Shown: positions 40,282 to 48,697 of the stretch, one piece after another
Numbering within the stretch: position 1 is the stretch's first letter
Layout: the number at the start of each line of letters is the position of its first letter
NCBI GenBank assembly: GCA_009774215.1
Contig: VSNH01000008.1
Coordinates: 1-52,596 of the forward strand
Direction of reading: 5' to 3'
DNA from: Lachnospiraceae bacterium
Lineage (GTDB): Bacteria; Bacillota; Clostridia; Lachnospirales; Lachnospiraceae
DNA length: 52,596 bases
Notes under the pieces: generated by a model
What the model saw: only the letters and a program-made list of their open reading frames with translations
The model's database searches: none
What the model was told of the DNA's origin: nothing
Made by a program: the position numbers and the translations under genes

Positions 40282-40310
40282 AGTATATCACATGGAGGAG
40301 AAAATCTCAA
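40282..40310 (-). promoter_or_regulatory. Promoter for the epimerase-cytidylyltransferase-dehydrogenase operon
   Basis: TTGAGA (40310-40305), a 17-nt spacer and TATACT (40287-40282). The -35 overlaps the last bases of the glycosyltransferase gene, so the cassette can be transcribed separately from the upstream glycan operon. Confidence 0.7.
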
Positions 40311-41425
40311 ATGCTATAAACCTTTTCGAACTCTTCCGAGGTTCTTCGGTTTGCCTCTTTCATCGTTTGATCCAGCCATCCGCCGTTAAAATGATGAATG
40401 CCGTATGTATTTCCCGTTTTTTCAATTCTTCCCGACATATAATCATACGGATGAAATACTTCATACGGATAAATATTGATATCCAATACCCGCTGCTTTT
40501 TCCCATTCATTTGATAACCAAACTTTTGAAAAGTACGGGTGTCATAATATCCGCAGGTATTTTTATTGCAGTTCCCCATTCTGTCAACAAATGTTAAATT
40601 TTCCCTCGCCTTCAGCAATTCCTCAATCGCTTTGTTCCCTTTTACAGCGCCGCTTCCCCCGCCAAAATTGATTGTTTGCCACTTTTCCACGCAACAAAAA
40701 GCATTTTGATACAGCAAATCGTCAATATTCCGAACAAGTTCGACATCAGTATCAAAATATATGCCTCCAAACCGATATAAAATATCCAATCTGGCATAAT
40801 CCGGAATAAATCCAAACATGCGCTGCTCATATGCCTGTTTCATGTATTCGTTTTTTTCGATATCATAATTCGTTTCGTCCCAGCGTCGTATCTCATACTC
40901 AGGACAATACTTTTGCCAACTGTCCATACAGTATTTTAATGTATCCGGAATCGGCTTTCCGCCCAGCCACATATAATGTATGATTTTCGGAATTATACGG
41001 TTCTGCGTCTCTCTATGTGTAAAAATTTCCTGCCCCGGCTTAAAGCTTGCAATGCACATCACGGGAACAATATGACATACCGTGTTTTTTAAATTTTCAA
41101 TCCCTTCCAGCTGCGAAAGAATATCTGAAAACCGGCTTACTGCGATAAGCACAACTATACCGTTCCCATCTGACTGCTTCAATTGATCGGCATGATAGAC
41201 ATCGTAATTTCTTTGCTTGACTGAAACCTTTTCTCCACATTTACTCAAATCATTATCCACGTAAAATAATATCCGGTTCTCCAGACCGTATTCTTCCAAT
41301 ATCGCCGGCGTTGTTACCGTCCCGATCATGCCGGCTCCGAAAATAATTATCTTTTTTTCACTTTCCCTGAGCAGAGAAGCCATTTGACTAAATGAGCCAT
41401 TTTTTAGAATCATACGCTTTTTCAT
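40307..41425 (-). CDS. GT32-type glycosyltransferase with N-terminal Rossmann-like module
   Basis: The 372-residue product has two parts. Residues about 22-105 form a Rossmann-like module (K-I-I-I-F-G-A-G-M-I-G and Y-V-D-N-D). The rest is a Gly-transf-sug (GT32/OCH1-like) transferase with P-K-I-I-H-Y-M-W-L-G-G-K-P-I-P, D-Y-A-R-L-D-I-L-Y-R-F-G-G-I-Y-F-D-T-D (the DxD motif) and H-F-N-G-G-W. It probably adds a sugar to a surface glycan. The frame overlaps the upstream SDR gene by 38 nt. GGAGG abuts ATG 41425, so ATG 41413 (12-nt spacing) may be the real start. It ends the glycan operon. Confidence 0.85.
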   Translation of the reverse strand: MKKRMILKNGSFSQMASLLRESEKKIIIFGAGMIGTVTTPAILEEYGLENRILFYVDNDLSKCGEKVSVKQRNYDVYHADQLKQSDGNGIVVLIAVSRFSDILSQLEGIENLKNTVCHIVPVMCIASFKPGQEIFTHRETQNRIIPKIIHYMWLGGKPIPDTLKYCMDSWQKYCPEYEIRRWDETNYDIEKNEYMKQAYEQRMFGFIPDYARLDILYRFGGIYFDTDVELVRNIDDLLYQNAFCCVEKWQTINFGGGSGAVKGNKAIEELLKARENLTFVDRMGNCNKNTCGYYDTRTFQKFGYQMNGKKQRVLDINIYPYEVFHPYDYMSGRIEKTGNTYGIHHFNGGWLDQTMKEANRRTSEEFEKVYSI

Positions 41426-42329
41426 CCTCCAGCCAGCTCAGCATTTCCCTGATACTCTCAGGAAACGCATACGCTGGCACGAAACCGGTTTCTGCCTGAA
41501 ACGGCGAAACATCCAGCCATTCCCTTTGCATCGGCAAGTCGTGTGTGTCAATTGCCCCATACTGCATATGAGCCGACGGATTCACCATATCCTTTACCGT
41601 CTCTAAATACTCCCTCAGCATCCGAGGCGTGCCGCTCCCGATAAAATATGTGTCTCCATCCAAATTTTTTTCACCCATGAGATACAGTGCATGTGCCAAA
41701 TCCCTTACATCTATCACGTCAAACAACCCCTCAGCCAATCCATACTGAGGCGCCTCATTATTACGCAATTTCTGTATCGTATTCGCAATAATCTGCTCTT
41801 TCTTGTTAAATATACCTACGGGATGATAAAACCGACACTCCAAAACGGGTATACCGATTCTGTTTCCCACGGTTCCCGCCATCTCACCTGCATACTCTTT
41901 AGCCAAAAGATAATAAGCGGAAGCAGACGGCGTACTTTGCTTCAAAATAGCATCACACTGTTTCTCGCAAACGGTTCCCGAGATTATCATTTTCCCGCAC
42001 CGCATTTCCCGTGCCGTTTCCACGCAATCACAGGTCCACCGGACATTGTCCAACTGTGTCCTGTAACTTCCCCTTGCACTCCCCGACGCTCCTTTCCACG
42101 CCAAATGATAGAAAGCATCAAACTCTCTCTCCGCACACAGCTCCGGCAGCTGCCGTATCTGTTCCAGTCCGCACGCAGCGACATGCACATGATCCAGTTT
42201 TTTAATCTGATCTATGTCCTTATTGTCCGGCCTGCATAATGCCAATACTTCTACTCCCTTCTCCCTCAGCTCCCGAAGCAGATGATAACCGATGAAGCCC
42301 GTGACTCCCGTTATTATTACCTTTTTCAT
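41388..42329 (-). CDS. NAD-dependent sugar epimerase/reductase (SDR)
   Basis: The 313-residue extended SDR has the Rossmann start V-I-I-T-G-V-T-G-F-I-G and the catalytic Y-Y-L-L-A-K (Y-x-x-x-K) near 145. The Ser/Thr is in I-S-G-T-V. Last in the CDP-6-deoxysugar set, it is the likely 4-ketoreductase producing the final CDP-6-deoxy-3-C-methyl sugar. ATG 42329 overlaps the methyltransferase stop (TGATG), and GGAAG lies seven bases before it. The in-frame start at 42377 would sit inside the upstream gene. Confidence 0.85.
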   Translation of the reverse strand: MKKVIITGVTGFIGYHLLRELREKGVEVLALCRPDNKDIDQIKKLDHVHVAACGLEQIRQLPELCAEREFDAFYHLAWKGASGSARGSYRTQLDNVRWTCDCVETAREMRCGKMIISGTVCEKQCDAILKQSTPSASAYYLLAKEYAGEMAGTVGNRIGIPVLECRFYHPVGIFNKKEQIIANTIQKLRNNEAPQYGLAEGLFDVIDVRDLAHALYLMGEKNLDGDTYFIGSGTPRMLREYLETVKDMVNPSAHMQYGAIDTHDLPMQREWLDVSPFQAETGFVPAYAFPESIREMLSWLEDEKAYDSKKWLI

Positions 42330-43561
42330 CAGAACACTTCCGTTTCCGGAATAAAGGTTATGAACTTGCAGCCCCATTCACGCGTGTATTCCAACAGCTG
42401 CGAAAATTCTTCTTTGAGGTTCCACGCAAGAAATACAATGTAATCCGGTCTCTCCTCCCGTATTTTTTCAGGACTCACGATCGGCAGTCGTGTCCCCGGC
42501 AGATACAAGCCCTGCTTTTCCGTGCTGGAATCTGCCACAAAATCTATGTATTCCTTTCCAATTCCACAATAGTTGAGAAACGTATTCCCCTTTGCCGCTG
42601 CACCAAATGCAGCTATCTTCTTCCCCTCCTCCTTTAGCTTGATAAGCAGTTTGCAGCTGTCCCGCTTTATTTTTGCAACCCTGCCCGCGAACGCCTGATA
42701 TGTCTCCATGTTTTCAAAGCCATACTCCTTTTCCTCCTCAATTATCCTCTCCACATCGGAAGAAACCGCATAATCCGCATTCGTCAACGGCGTGGCATAA
42801 ATTCTCAGCGACCCGCCATGTGTTGTCAATTCTTCCACATCATATATTTTCATGCCGTGCTTTTCGAACACCTTACATGCCGTCATCAAGGAGAAATAGG
42901 AAAAATGCTCCTGATAAATCGTGTCAAACTGATTTAGCCGAATCAGCTGCAACAGATGAGGAAACTCCATTGTTACCGTTCCAGATTCTTTTAATGCAAT
43001 GCGAATACCCTCTACAAAACTGTTAATATCCGGAACATGTGCCAACACATTATTACCGATGATAAGATCCGCCTTTCCATGCCTTTCACAAATTTGTTTT
43101 GCTGTGTCCGCACTCCAAAAATCGACCTTGACGTCTATCCCTTTTTCCTGTGCCTTCCTGGCAACATTTTCTGCGGGTTCCACACCGCAGACCGGGATAT
43201 GATATGGCTGAAAATACTGCAACAGATATCCGTCGTTACATGCAATCTCATACACTTGGCTTCGTTCATCCAGCTGAAGCCGCCCTACAATCATATCCAC
43301 ATATTTTTTGCAATGTGCAAGCCAGCTCTTTGAAAAGGAACTAAAATATTTATAATTCGTAAAAATCTGTTCCGGCGCCTTGTATTCCATTACCTGTGCC
43401 AGAAAACATTCTTCACACACCATCACGTGAAGCGGATAAAAATATTGACCAAAATCAATGTTTTCCTCACCTATGTATTCGTTTGATATTGGTGACAGTC
43501 CCAAATCTGCCAACGTATGCTTTAACTCTTTTCCGCAAAATCTGCAATGTTTGTTTTCCAT
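42329..43561 (-). CDS. SAM-dependent sugar C-methyltransferase (NovU/TylCIII type)
   Basis: The 410-residue product has three parts: an N-terminal zinc-binding region (C-R-F-C-G and V-C-E-E-C), a SAM-binding domain (Y-E-I-A-C-N-D-G-Y-L-L near 108, with G-N-N-V-L-A-H-V-P-D) and the C-terminal nucleotide-sugar domain (K-I-A-A-F-G-A-A-A-K-G-N-T-F-L-N-Y). This is the architecture of enzymes that methylate C3 of NDP-4-keto-6-deoxysugars. Together with rfbF, rfbG and an RmlC-like epimerase it predicts a CDP-6-deoxy-3-C-methylhexose. The E-H-F-S-Y-F-S stretch typical of the family is intact. Confidence 0.9.
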   Translation of the reverse strand: MENKHCRFCGKELKHTLADLGLSPISNEYIGEENIDFGQYFYPLHVMVCEECFLAQVMEYKAPEQIFTNYKYFSSFSKSWLAHCKKYVDMIVGRLQLDERSQVYEIACNDGYLLQYFQPYHIPVCGVEPAENVARKAQEKGIDVKVDFWSADTAKQICERHGKADLIIGNNVLAHVPDINSFVEGIRIALKESGTVTMEFPHLLQLIRLNQFDTIYQEHFSYFSLMTACKVFEKHGMKIYDVEELTTHGGSLRIYATPLTNADYAVSSDVERIIEEEKEYGFENMETYQAFAGRVAKIKRDSCKLLIKLKEEGKKIAAFGAAAKGNTFLNYCGIGKEYIDFVADSSTEKQGLYLPGTRLPIVSPEKIREERPDYIVFLAWNLKEEFSQLLEYTREWGCKFITFIPETEVF

Positions 43562-43599
43562 AGCTTCCCATCCTCATCTTTCTATTGAATTAAAATGTT

Positions 43600-44133
43600 C
43601 TAACAGTTAATGAACGGCAGCTCCTTATCTTTTTGAGATATAACCAGCCCTTCCGTCAGCGGCCATTCTATTCCAAATGCAGCATCATCATACCGATAGC
43701 CCGCCGCTGCCTCGGGCGCATAAAACTCTGACATTAAATAAAGCAGCTGACAATTCTCTTCCAACGTTACATAGCCGTGTGCGCACCCCTTGGGAATAAA
43801 AAGCATGTTTCCGTTATCCTCTGACAATTCGCAGGCGCAGTATTTTAAATAAGTAGGCGAACTCTCTCTGACATCCACGCAGACGTCATATATCACTCCC
43901 CTTGTACATGAAACCACCTTGTCTTCCGCATGGGTTCCTTTTTGAAAATGCAGCCCCCGCAGCGTCCCTTTCTGCTTGTTGACACACAGGTTCATCTGCC
44001 TGATTTCCATCTGAATACCGGCAGCCTGAAACTCTTTTTCACAATAAAATCTTGCAAAATATCCCCGTTCATCCCTGTTTGGTTCCCTCTTGACCAAAAA
44101 GGCACCCTCAATCGCTAATTCGTTGATAATCAT
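43600..44133 (-). CDS. RmlC-like NDP-4-keto-6-deoxyhexose 3(,5)-epimerase
   Basis: The 177-residue cupin has the RmlC motifs R-G-Y-F-A-R-F, G-T-L-R-G-L-H-F-Q (catalytic His), Y-D-V-C-V-D-V-R, P-K-G-C-A-H-G-Y and the acidic/aromatic Y-R-Y-D-D-A-A-F-G-I-E-W-P. In a CDP-glucose context it probably epimerises the CDP-4-keto-6-deoxy intermediate at C3 and/or C5, rather than making dTDP-rhamnose. ATG 44133 overlaps the rfbG stop as ATGA, with GGAGG seven bases upstream. Confidence 0.9.
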   Translation of the reverse strand: MIINELAIEGAFLVKREPNRDERGYFARFYCEKEFQAAGIQMEIRQMNLCVNKQKGTLRGLHFQKGTHAEDKVVSCTRGVIYDVCVDVRESSPTYLKYCACELSEDNGNMLFIPKGCAHGYVTLEENCQLLYLMSEFYAPEAAAGYRYDDAAFGIEWPLTEGLVISQKDKELPFINC

Positions 44134-45197
44134 GCCTGTCCTCCCTGATCCATAAATTCGTGAATCTGCCTTTCCATGCATAAAGGGACGCTGCCATCCG
44201 CCATGCAGACTTTATACCAAGCAACGGTTTTTTCAATCGTTTGTCCGATTCCCCACACAGGCTTCCAGCCAAGTATCTTCTTTGCCTTACCACAATCCAA
44301 GTAGAGATAGTTTGCCTCGTGGGGCGCATTCTCCTCACGCTGAACCGTCCATTCCGCGCCGTCTCCCCATTCGCGGCAGAACATTTCTACAATTTCACCC
44401 GTTTTCACATTGTCCGCGTGATCCGGTCCGATATTATATGCTCCTATATAAGAGGCATCCTCGTACTGTCTATGGGCAAGCAGCAGATAGGCGCACAGCG
44501 GATCAAGCACATGCTGATAAGGTCTGACCGATTCCGGATTCCTCACAATAATTTTTTTCTTTTTACAGACAGCACGATAGCAATCGGGAATGATGCGGTC
44601 TTTTGAAAAATCGCCTCCGCCCAATACATTTCCTGCTCTGCATGTAGATACGGCTATATTCGCGTCTCCGAAAAAGGATCTGACATAAGACCCCGTAACG
44701 AGCTCGGAACACGACTTCGAATTAGAATAGGGATCATATCCGTCCAGCACGTCACCCTCTACATATCCTCTCAGGCTTTCCATATTCCGGTACACTTTAT
44801 CTGTTGTCACATTCACGACCGAACGCACACTGCCGCACAGTCTTACCGCTTCCATCACATTTACCGTTCCCATCACGTTTATGTCATAGGTATCCACAGG
44901 GTTTTTGTAGCTTTCGCGTACAATCGGCTGCGCTGCCATATGTATCACAATATCCGGCTGAAACTGTATGATTGATTTCTCCAGGCGCTCCCTATCCCGA
45001 ATATCACCAATTACACTCTCTATATTCCCTTCCACCCCGGACAGACCAAACAACAGTTTTTCCCCTTCCGGTGCAAGCGCATATCCTCCGACCTTCGCGC
45101 CAAGCTCCAGAAGCAGTTTGCACAACCAGCTTCCTTTAAAACCTGTATGACCGGTAACAAATACTTTTTTATCTTTATAAAATAAATTATCTGTCAT
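44130..45197 (-). CDS. rfbG: CDP-glucose 4,6-dehydratase
   Basis: RfbG converts CDP-glucose to CDP-4-keto-6-deoxyglucose using bound NAD+. The 355-residue product has G-H-T-G-F-K-G-S-W-L, the D-K-V-Y segment of T-T-D-K-V-Y-R and Y-D-P-Y-S-N-S-K (Y-x-x-x-K), plus R-A-G-N-V-L-G-G-G-D and R-P-Y-Q-H-V-L-D. Its ATG overlaps the rfbF stop by 11 nt, so they are translationally coupled. Confidence 0.95.
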   Translation of the reverse strand: MTDNLFYKDKKVFVTGHTGFKGSWLCKLLLELGAKVGGYALAPEGEKLLFGLSGVEGNIESVIGDIRDRERLEKSIIQFQPDIVIHMAAQPIVRESYKNPVDTYDINVMGTVNVMEAVRLCGSVRSVVNVTTDKVYRNMESLRGYVEGDVLDGYDPYSNSKSCSELVTGSYVRSFFGDANIAVSTCRAGNVLGGGDFSKDRIIPDCYRAVCKKKKIIVRNPESVRPYQHVLDPLCAYLLLAHRQYEDASYIGAYNIGPDHADNVKTGEIVEMFCREWGDGAEWTVQREENAPHEANYLYLDCGKAKKILGWKPVWGIGQTIEKTVAWYKVCMADGSVPLCMERQIHEFMDQGGQA

Positions 45198-45969
45198 TCC
45201 ACATTACCCAAGGTGCATTCCCTTCCTCAATTAATTTTTCCAGATACTGCTTGTCCCGCAGCGTATCCATACACTGCCAGAAGCCATTGTACTTATATGC
45301 CACCAAATTATCCGTTTCCGCCGCATATTCCAAAGGCTCCCGCTCCAACACAACCGAATCATCCGCAATATGCTTCAGAAACTCCGGCTCAATTACCATA
45401 AAGCCACCGTTAATCCAGCCGCCGTCATCTGTCTTTTTCTCCGCAAACCGTTCCACCAGATCCATATTTCCTATTTCCAGCGTTCCAAATCGGCTGCCCG
45501 GCTGTATCGCCGTCAGCGTAACCATCTTTTTATGCTGCCTGTGGAAATCGTACAGCTTTCTCAAATTGATATCACTTACGCCGTCCCCGTATGTCAGCAT
45601 AAAGGTTTCATCCCCTATGTAATCCTCCACACGCTTAAGCCTCCCGCCCGTCATCGTGTGAAGTCCCGTATCAACCACCGTTACTTTCCACGGCTCCGCA
45701 AAATTGTTATGCACGGTCACCTTGTTGCTGTCCTTAAACTCAAACGTCATATCCGAGTGATACAGATAATAATTGGCGAAGTATTCTTTAATCACATTTG
45801 CCTTATATCCGCAGCATATAACAAACTCATTAAACCCATAATGGGAATATGACTTCATGATATGCCAGATAATCGGCTGCCCTCCGATCTCGATCATCGG
45901 CTTCGGCTTCATATAACTTTCCTCTGAGATACGCGTACCGAATCCCCCCGCAAGAATTACCACCTTCAC
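45187..45969 (-). CDS. rfbF: Glucose-1-phosphate cytidylyltransferase
   Basis: RfbF makes CDP-glucose from glucose-1-phosphate and CTP. The 260-residue product begins V-V-I-L-A-G-G-F-G-T-R-I-S-E-E-S, then K-P-K-P-M-I-E-I-G-G-Q-P-I-I-W-H-I, T-Y-G-D-G-V-S-D and N-G-G-F-M-V. GTG 45969 is the start: AAGGAGG lies at good spacing, while the ATG-like frame to 46005 runs inside the upstream gene. It is the first enzyme of the CDP-6-deoxysugar group, 13 nt after the RgpF-like gene. Confidence 0.95.
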   Translation of the reverse strand: MKVVILAGGFGTRISEESYMKPKPMIEIGGQPIIWHIMKSYSHYGFNEFVICCGYKANVIKEYFANYYLYHSDMTFEFKDSNKVTVHNNFAEPWKVTVVDTGLHTMTGGRLKRVEDYIGDETFMLTYGDGVSDINLRKLYDFHRQHKKMVTLTAIQPGSRFGTLEIGNMDLVERFAEKKTDDGGWINGGFMVIEPEFLKHIADDSVVLEREPLEYAAETDNLVAYKYNGFWQCMDTLRDKQYLEKLIEEGNAPWVMWNDR

Positions 45970-45982
45970 GTGTTTTTCCTCC

Positions 45983-47128
45983 TTATCCAAACAGCAGGCA
46001 GTCAACAGCCCCTGCCGCCTCCAGCCGTCCTTTCACAGCGTCAGCATTCTTTTTCCCCACCGCAACAATAAAACTGCTTCCCGCCACGCTGATCCGCGCT
46101 GCTTCCCAAACGGGATAGCCGCAAATGCTCTCGGCATTTCCATTCTTATCACTGACAACAATACCGTCCGGTTTTCGGATGCCCTCTAACATTCTGATGA
46201 CCCTGCACGCAAGATGACCCGCCCCGTACACATACACCCTGCTTTTCCCCTTCACAAAATCCTTGATTTTGGGAAGACAGCACCGGTCATACATTTCCTC
46301 TATATCCAAATCCCCGTCTTCTCCTTGATTATCGCCGGTAAACTCCCAGATATCCTGCGCTGTTCTCCATGTATTTATCAATAACCCTGCCGCATAGTTT
46401 CTGTTTACCACGATCTCCGTATAGTAACCCATCCGCTGTACAAGCAGCGGCATCCTCTGCATCACCGCCTCCGTTTTGTCACTCATCAGATCATTCCATA
46501 CATCATCATGCAACAGACTGCTTCTGCACCAAAATGCACTGATATGATGAATAGGCATTTCCTTTCCAAGAGACCGGCTGATTTTACCGAAGGTTTGAAC
46601 CGGCGGGATAACCAAACCCAATCGGGGTTTCCTTTCAAAAAGTTCCACTACTTTGTCCACATATGTCTTGTCGTAAAGCAAATTCTCGAGAATGCAGTTT
46701 TTCTCCGCCTCAAATAAAGGGAATGGCAAATCCGCTCGCTTTTCCAAGGAAATGAAAACGGTATATGCCGCTTCTTCTGATCGACCGGCATCTTTTTCCT
46801 TCTCCTTTATGACCGTCCCATAGCGATCTATGATTCTGATACCGCCCGGATTATGTCTCTCACTTTCGCCATCGGGGTCGATGATTTCCAACAGCTTTGC
46901 GCTTTTCATAATGTCTCCGATACGATAAACCCTGAGTATGTGCGCCCAAATCAAGTCCATATTATAGTCTGTATGCTCCGCCAGATACGATATCGTTTTT
47001 TTCAAATCATTTCCGTCACAAAATCTTCCCTCTATGAAATCTCCCGTGAAAAGTTTTCTTTTCAGCAAAGGACATTTCTTTTCCTTAATCAATTCATAAC
47101 TGCAATAATGGTATGGGCTGAGGTTCAA
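45983..47128 (-). CDS. RgpF-like C-terminal domain plus Rossmann-like module
   Basis: The 381-residue product lacks the N-terminal half of RgpF-type proteins. It starts with a linker-like segment (C-P-L-L-K-R-K-L-F, E-H-T-D-Y-N-M-D-L-I-W-A-H-I) and continues with the C-terminal domain (F-E-R-K-P-R-L-G-L-V-I-P-P, H-I-S-A-F-W-C-R-S). It ends with the Y-G-A-G...V-S-D module (about 295-381). The H-D-K-K-S motif of the 48698 paralog is absent. The start is TTG 47128, sharing TTGA with the preceding stop. A stop codon lies just upstream in its frame, so this is not a simple extension. It may be an accessory or decayed transferase. Confidence 0.75.
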   Translation of the reverse strand: MNLSPYHYCSYELIKEKKCPLLKRKLFTGDFIEGRFCDGNDLKKTISYLAEHTDYNMDLIWAHILRVYRIGDIMKSAKLLEIIDPDGESERHNPGGIRIIDRYGTVIKEKEKDAGRSEEAAYTVFISLEKRADLPFPLFEAEKNCILENLLYDKTYVDKVVELFERKPRLGLVIPPVQTFGKISRSLGKEMPIHHISAFWCRSSLLHDDVWNDLMSDKTEAVMQRMPLLVQRMGYYTEIVVNRNYAAGLLINTWRTAQDIWEFTGDNQGEDGDLDIEEMYDRCCLPKIKDFVKGKSRVYVYGAGHLACRVIRMLEGIRKPDGIVVSDKNGNAESICGYPVWEAARISVAGSSFIVAVGKKNADAVKGRLEAAGAVDCLLFG

Positions 47129-48651
47129 ATTCGGATATTTTTAAACTCCTCTATCCCACTATGCAAAAGAAGATTTTCTACAATTCCGTTCAACATATAA
47201 TGATAGTTTGACAGGCTTACCGACATGTATTCTTCTGTCATGACCACCCCACATGCGTATCCCTGCCTTTTCGCAAAATGGGGAATATTATGCCAGAAAG
47301 ATTTTCCATCAATCCCCTGTTCTTTTCCCTTTTCCTGCCAAACGGCTTCTAATACCGCACATTTACACCAACACATATTCCCATACGGATAATAAATACA
47401 ATCCGACTTATTATCCGAAAAATATCCGGCATGGTAGGGCTTGGGCGGTGACAGAACTCCTAGTCTTGGATTTCTCTCAAATGTATCAAGGACATTATTT
47501 ATGTATTCTGGCGTTGCAATCATATTTTCCCAAAAGACGGCAAACAACGAATGATCCATATTTTTATTGTTCAAAAAGCAGACATAATCGTATTTTCTGA
47601 CATCGACTGCGCCATCAAATTCCTTTCCATTATCCAGAACCATTACATCTGCCTGCCCAGACAACATACTTATATAAGTTTTACACACCTCAAGCATTTC
47701 GTTATCTTCCAAACATATGACTGCCAGATTCTTTCTTATGTTCTCTGTTACTCTATATGAATAGTCAACCGGTAGACAATAATTCCCATGCAAAGATAAA
47801 CGCAGTTCGTCAGGTTCGCATTTTCTGATTAGATGCCGCCAGATTAAATCCTCGTCATATTCCGTATGCTCTGCAATATACTCCAGCGTTTTGTATGCAG
47901 TCTCCCCGGCGTTAGACGACAGCACCAAATGATGCGGATACAGAAAAACTTTTTTCTTTACAAACGGGCAGTTATGCTCAGCTACCAGATAGTAGCTGTC
48001 CAAAAAGACATAAGCCTGTGTTTCATCGCTTGATTTACAAAACGCTCCACAATCCACATACGCTCCTGACTGATATCCCCTTGCATTGAAATAGTCCGTA
48101 AACCGCAGTTCAAAATTGGCAACCGTATCATTATATTCATCCGACGGTTCTACCGACTGCCAAAAGTCAGAAAAGCTTACGCTTTGCAGCATCCTTTTGC
48201 GGACAACGACAAAATAGGTCTGTACATGATACGGCAGAAGAGTCTGACTGTAATTTCCCGCTCGAATCGGTGTCTGCTCCGTTATTCCCCAAAAATCCAA
48301 TTCCCGTTTATCCATTTGTTCAAATATAGAATCTAACGGATATATAGGTCCATAGCAGGAATCATTCAGAAGAATTAATTCGTCATATTCTCTAACCTTG
48401 TCCCATCCCAAACGGTTCTCCAATGTATCTTTATAGGCTCCACAATCAAACCCCCTGTTTTCCCTGATAAATACGCAATCCGAGCAGCCGCACAACTTCT
48501 CTATGGATTGATTGCTTAATCTGCCATTTACCGTTATCACCACAGTCCGGACAATCGCCTCAAGCTGCTCTGCCAAAAATATAATATAATCATCTACTTC
48601 TTCCACCTCGGCAACCAGAACCAAAACGGCTATGCTATTTCTTTTTGTCAT
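47125..48651 (-). CDS. Full-length RgpF-like polysaccharide biosynthesis protein
   Basis: The 508-residue product contains both halves of the rhamnan-synthesis-F-like family. The N-terminal half has N-R-G-F-D-C-G-A-Y-K, L-L-N-D-S-C-Y-G-P-I-Y-P-L and F-W-G-I-T-E-Q. The C-terminal half has F-E-R-N-P-R-L-G-V-L-S-P-P and G-N-M-C-W-C-K. It has no C-terminal Rossmann module. RgpF-type proteins are glycosyltransferases of surface polysaccharide synthesis. AAGGGAAA precedes the ATG. Confidence 0.85.
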   Translation of the reverse strand: MTKRNSIAVLVLVAEVEEVDDYIIFLAEQLEAIVRTVVITVNGRLSNQSIEKLCGCSDCVFIRENRGFDCGAYKDTLENRLGWDKVREYDELILLNDSCYGPIYPLDSIFEQMDKRELDFWGITEQTPIRAGNYSQTLLPYHVQTYFVVVRKRMLQSVSFSDFWQSVEPSDEYNDTVANFELRFTDYFNARGYQSGAYVDCGAFCKSSDETQAYVFLDSYYLVAEHNCPFVKKKVFLYPHHLVLSSNAGETAYKTLEYIAEHTEYDEDLIWRHLIRKCEPDELRLSLHGNYCLPVDYSYRVTENIRKNLAVICLEDNEMLEVCKTYISMLSGQADVMVLDNGKEFDGAVDVRKYDYVCFLNNKNMDHSLFAVFWENMIATPEYINNVLDTFERNPRLGVLSPPKPYHAGYFSDNKSDCIYYPYGNMCWCKCAVLEAVWQEKGKEQGIDGKSFWHNIPHFAKRQGYACGVVMTEEYMSVSLSNYHYMLNGIVENLLLHSGIEEFKNIRI

Positions 48652-48697
48652 GGCGTTTCCCTTCTAAATTTAACTGACGATAAAACATGCCAACGAT

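Noticed and set aside
43600..44133. dTDP-rhamnose synthesis (rmlC)
   Set aside because: No rmlA, rmlB or rmlD lies nearby; the partners are CDP-glucose enzymes and a C-methyltransferase.
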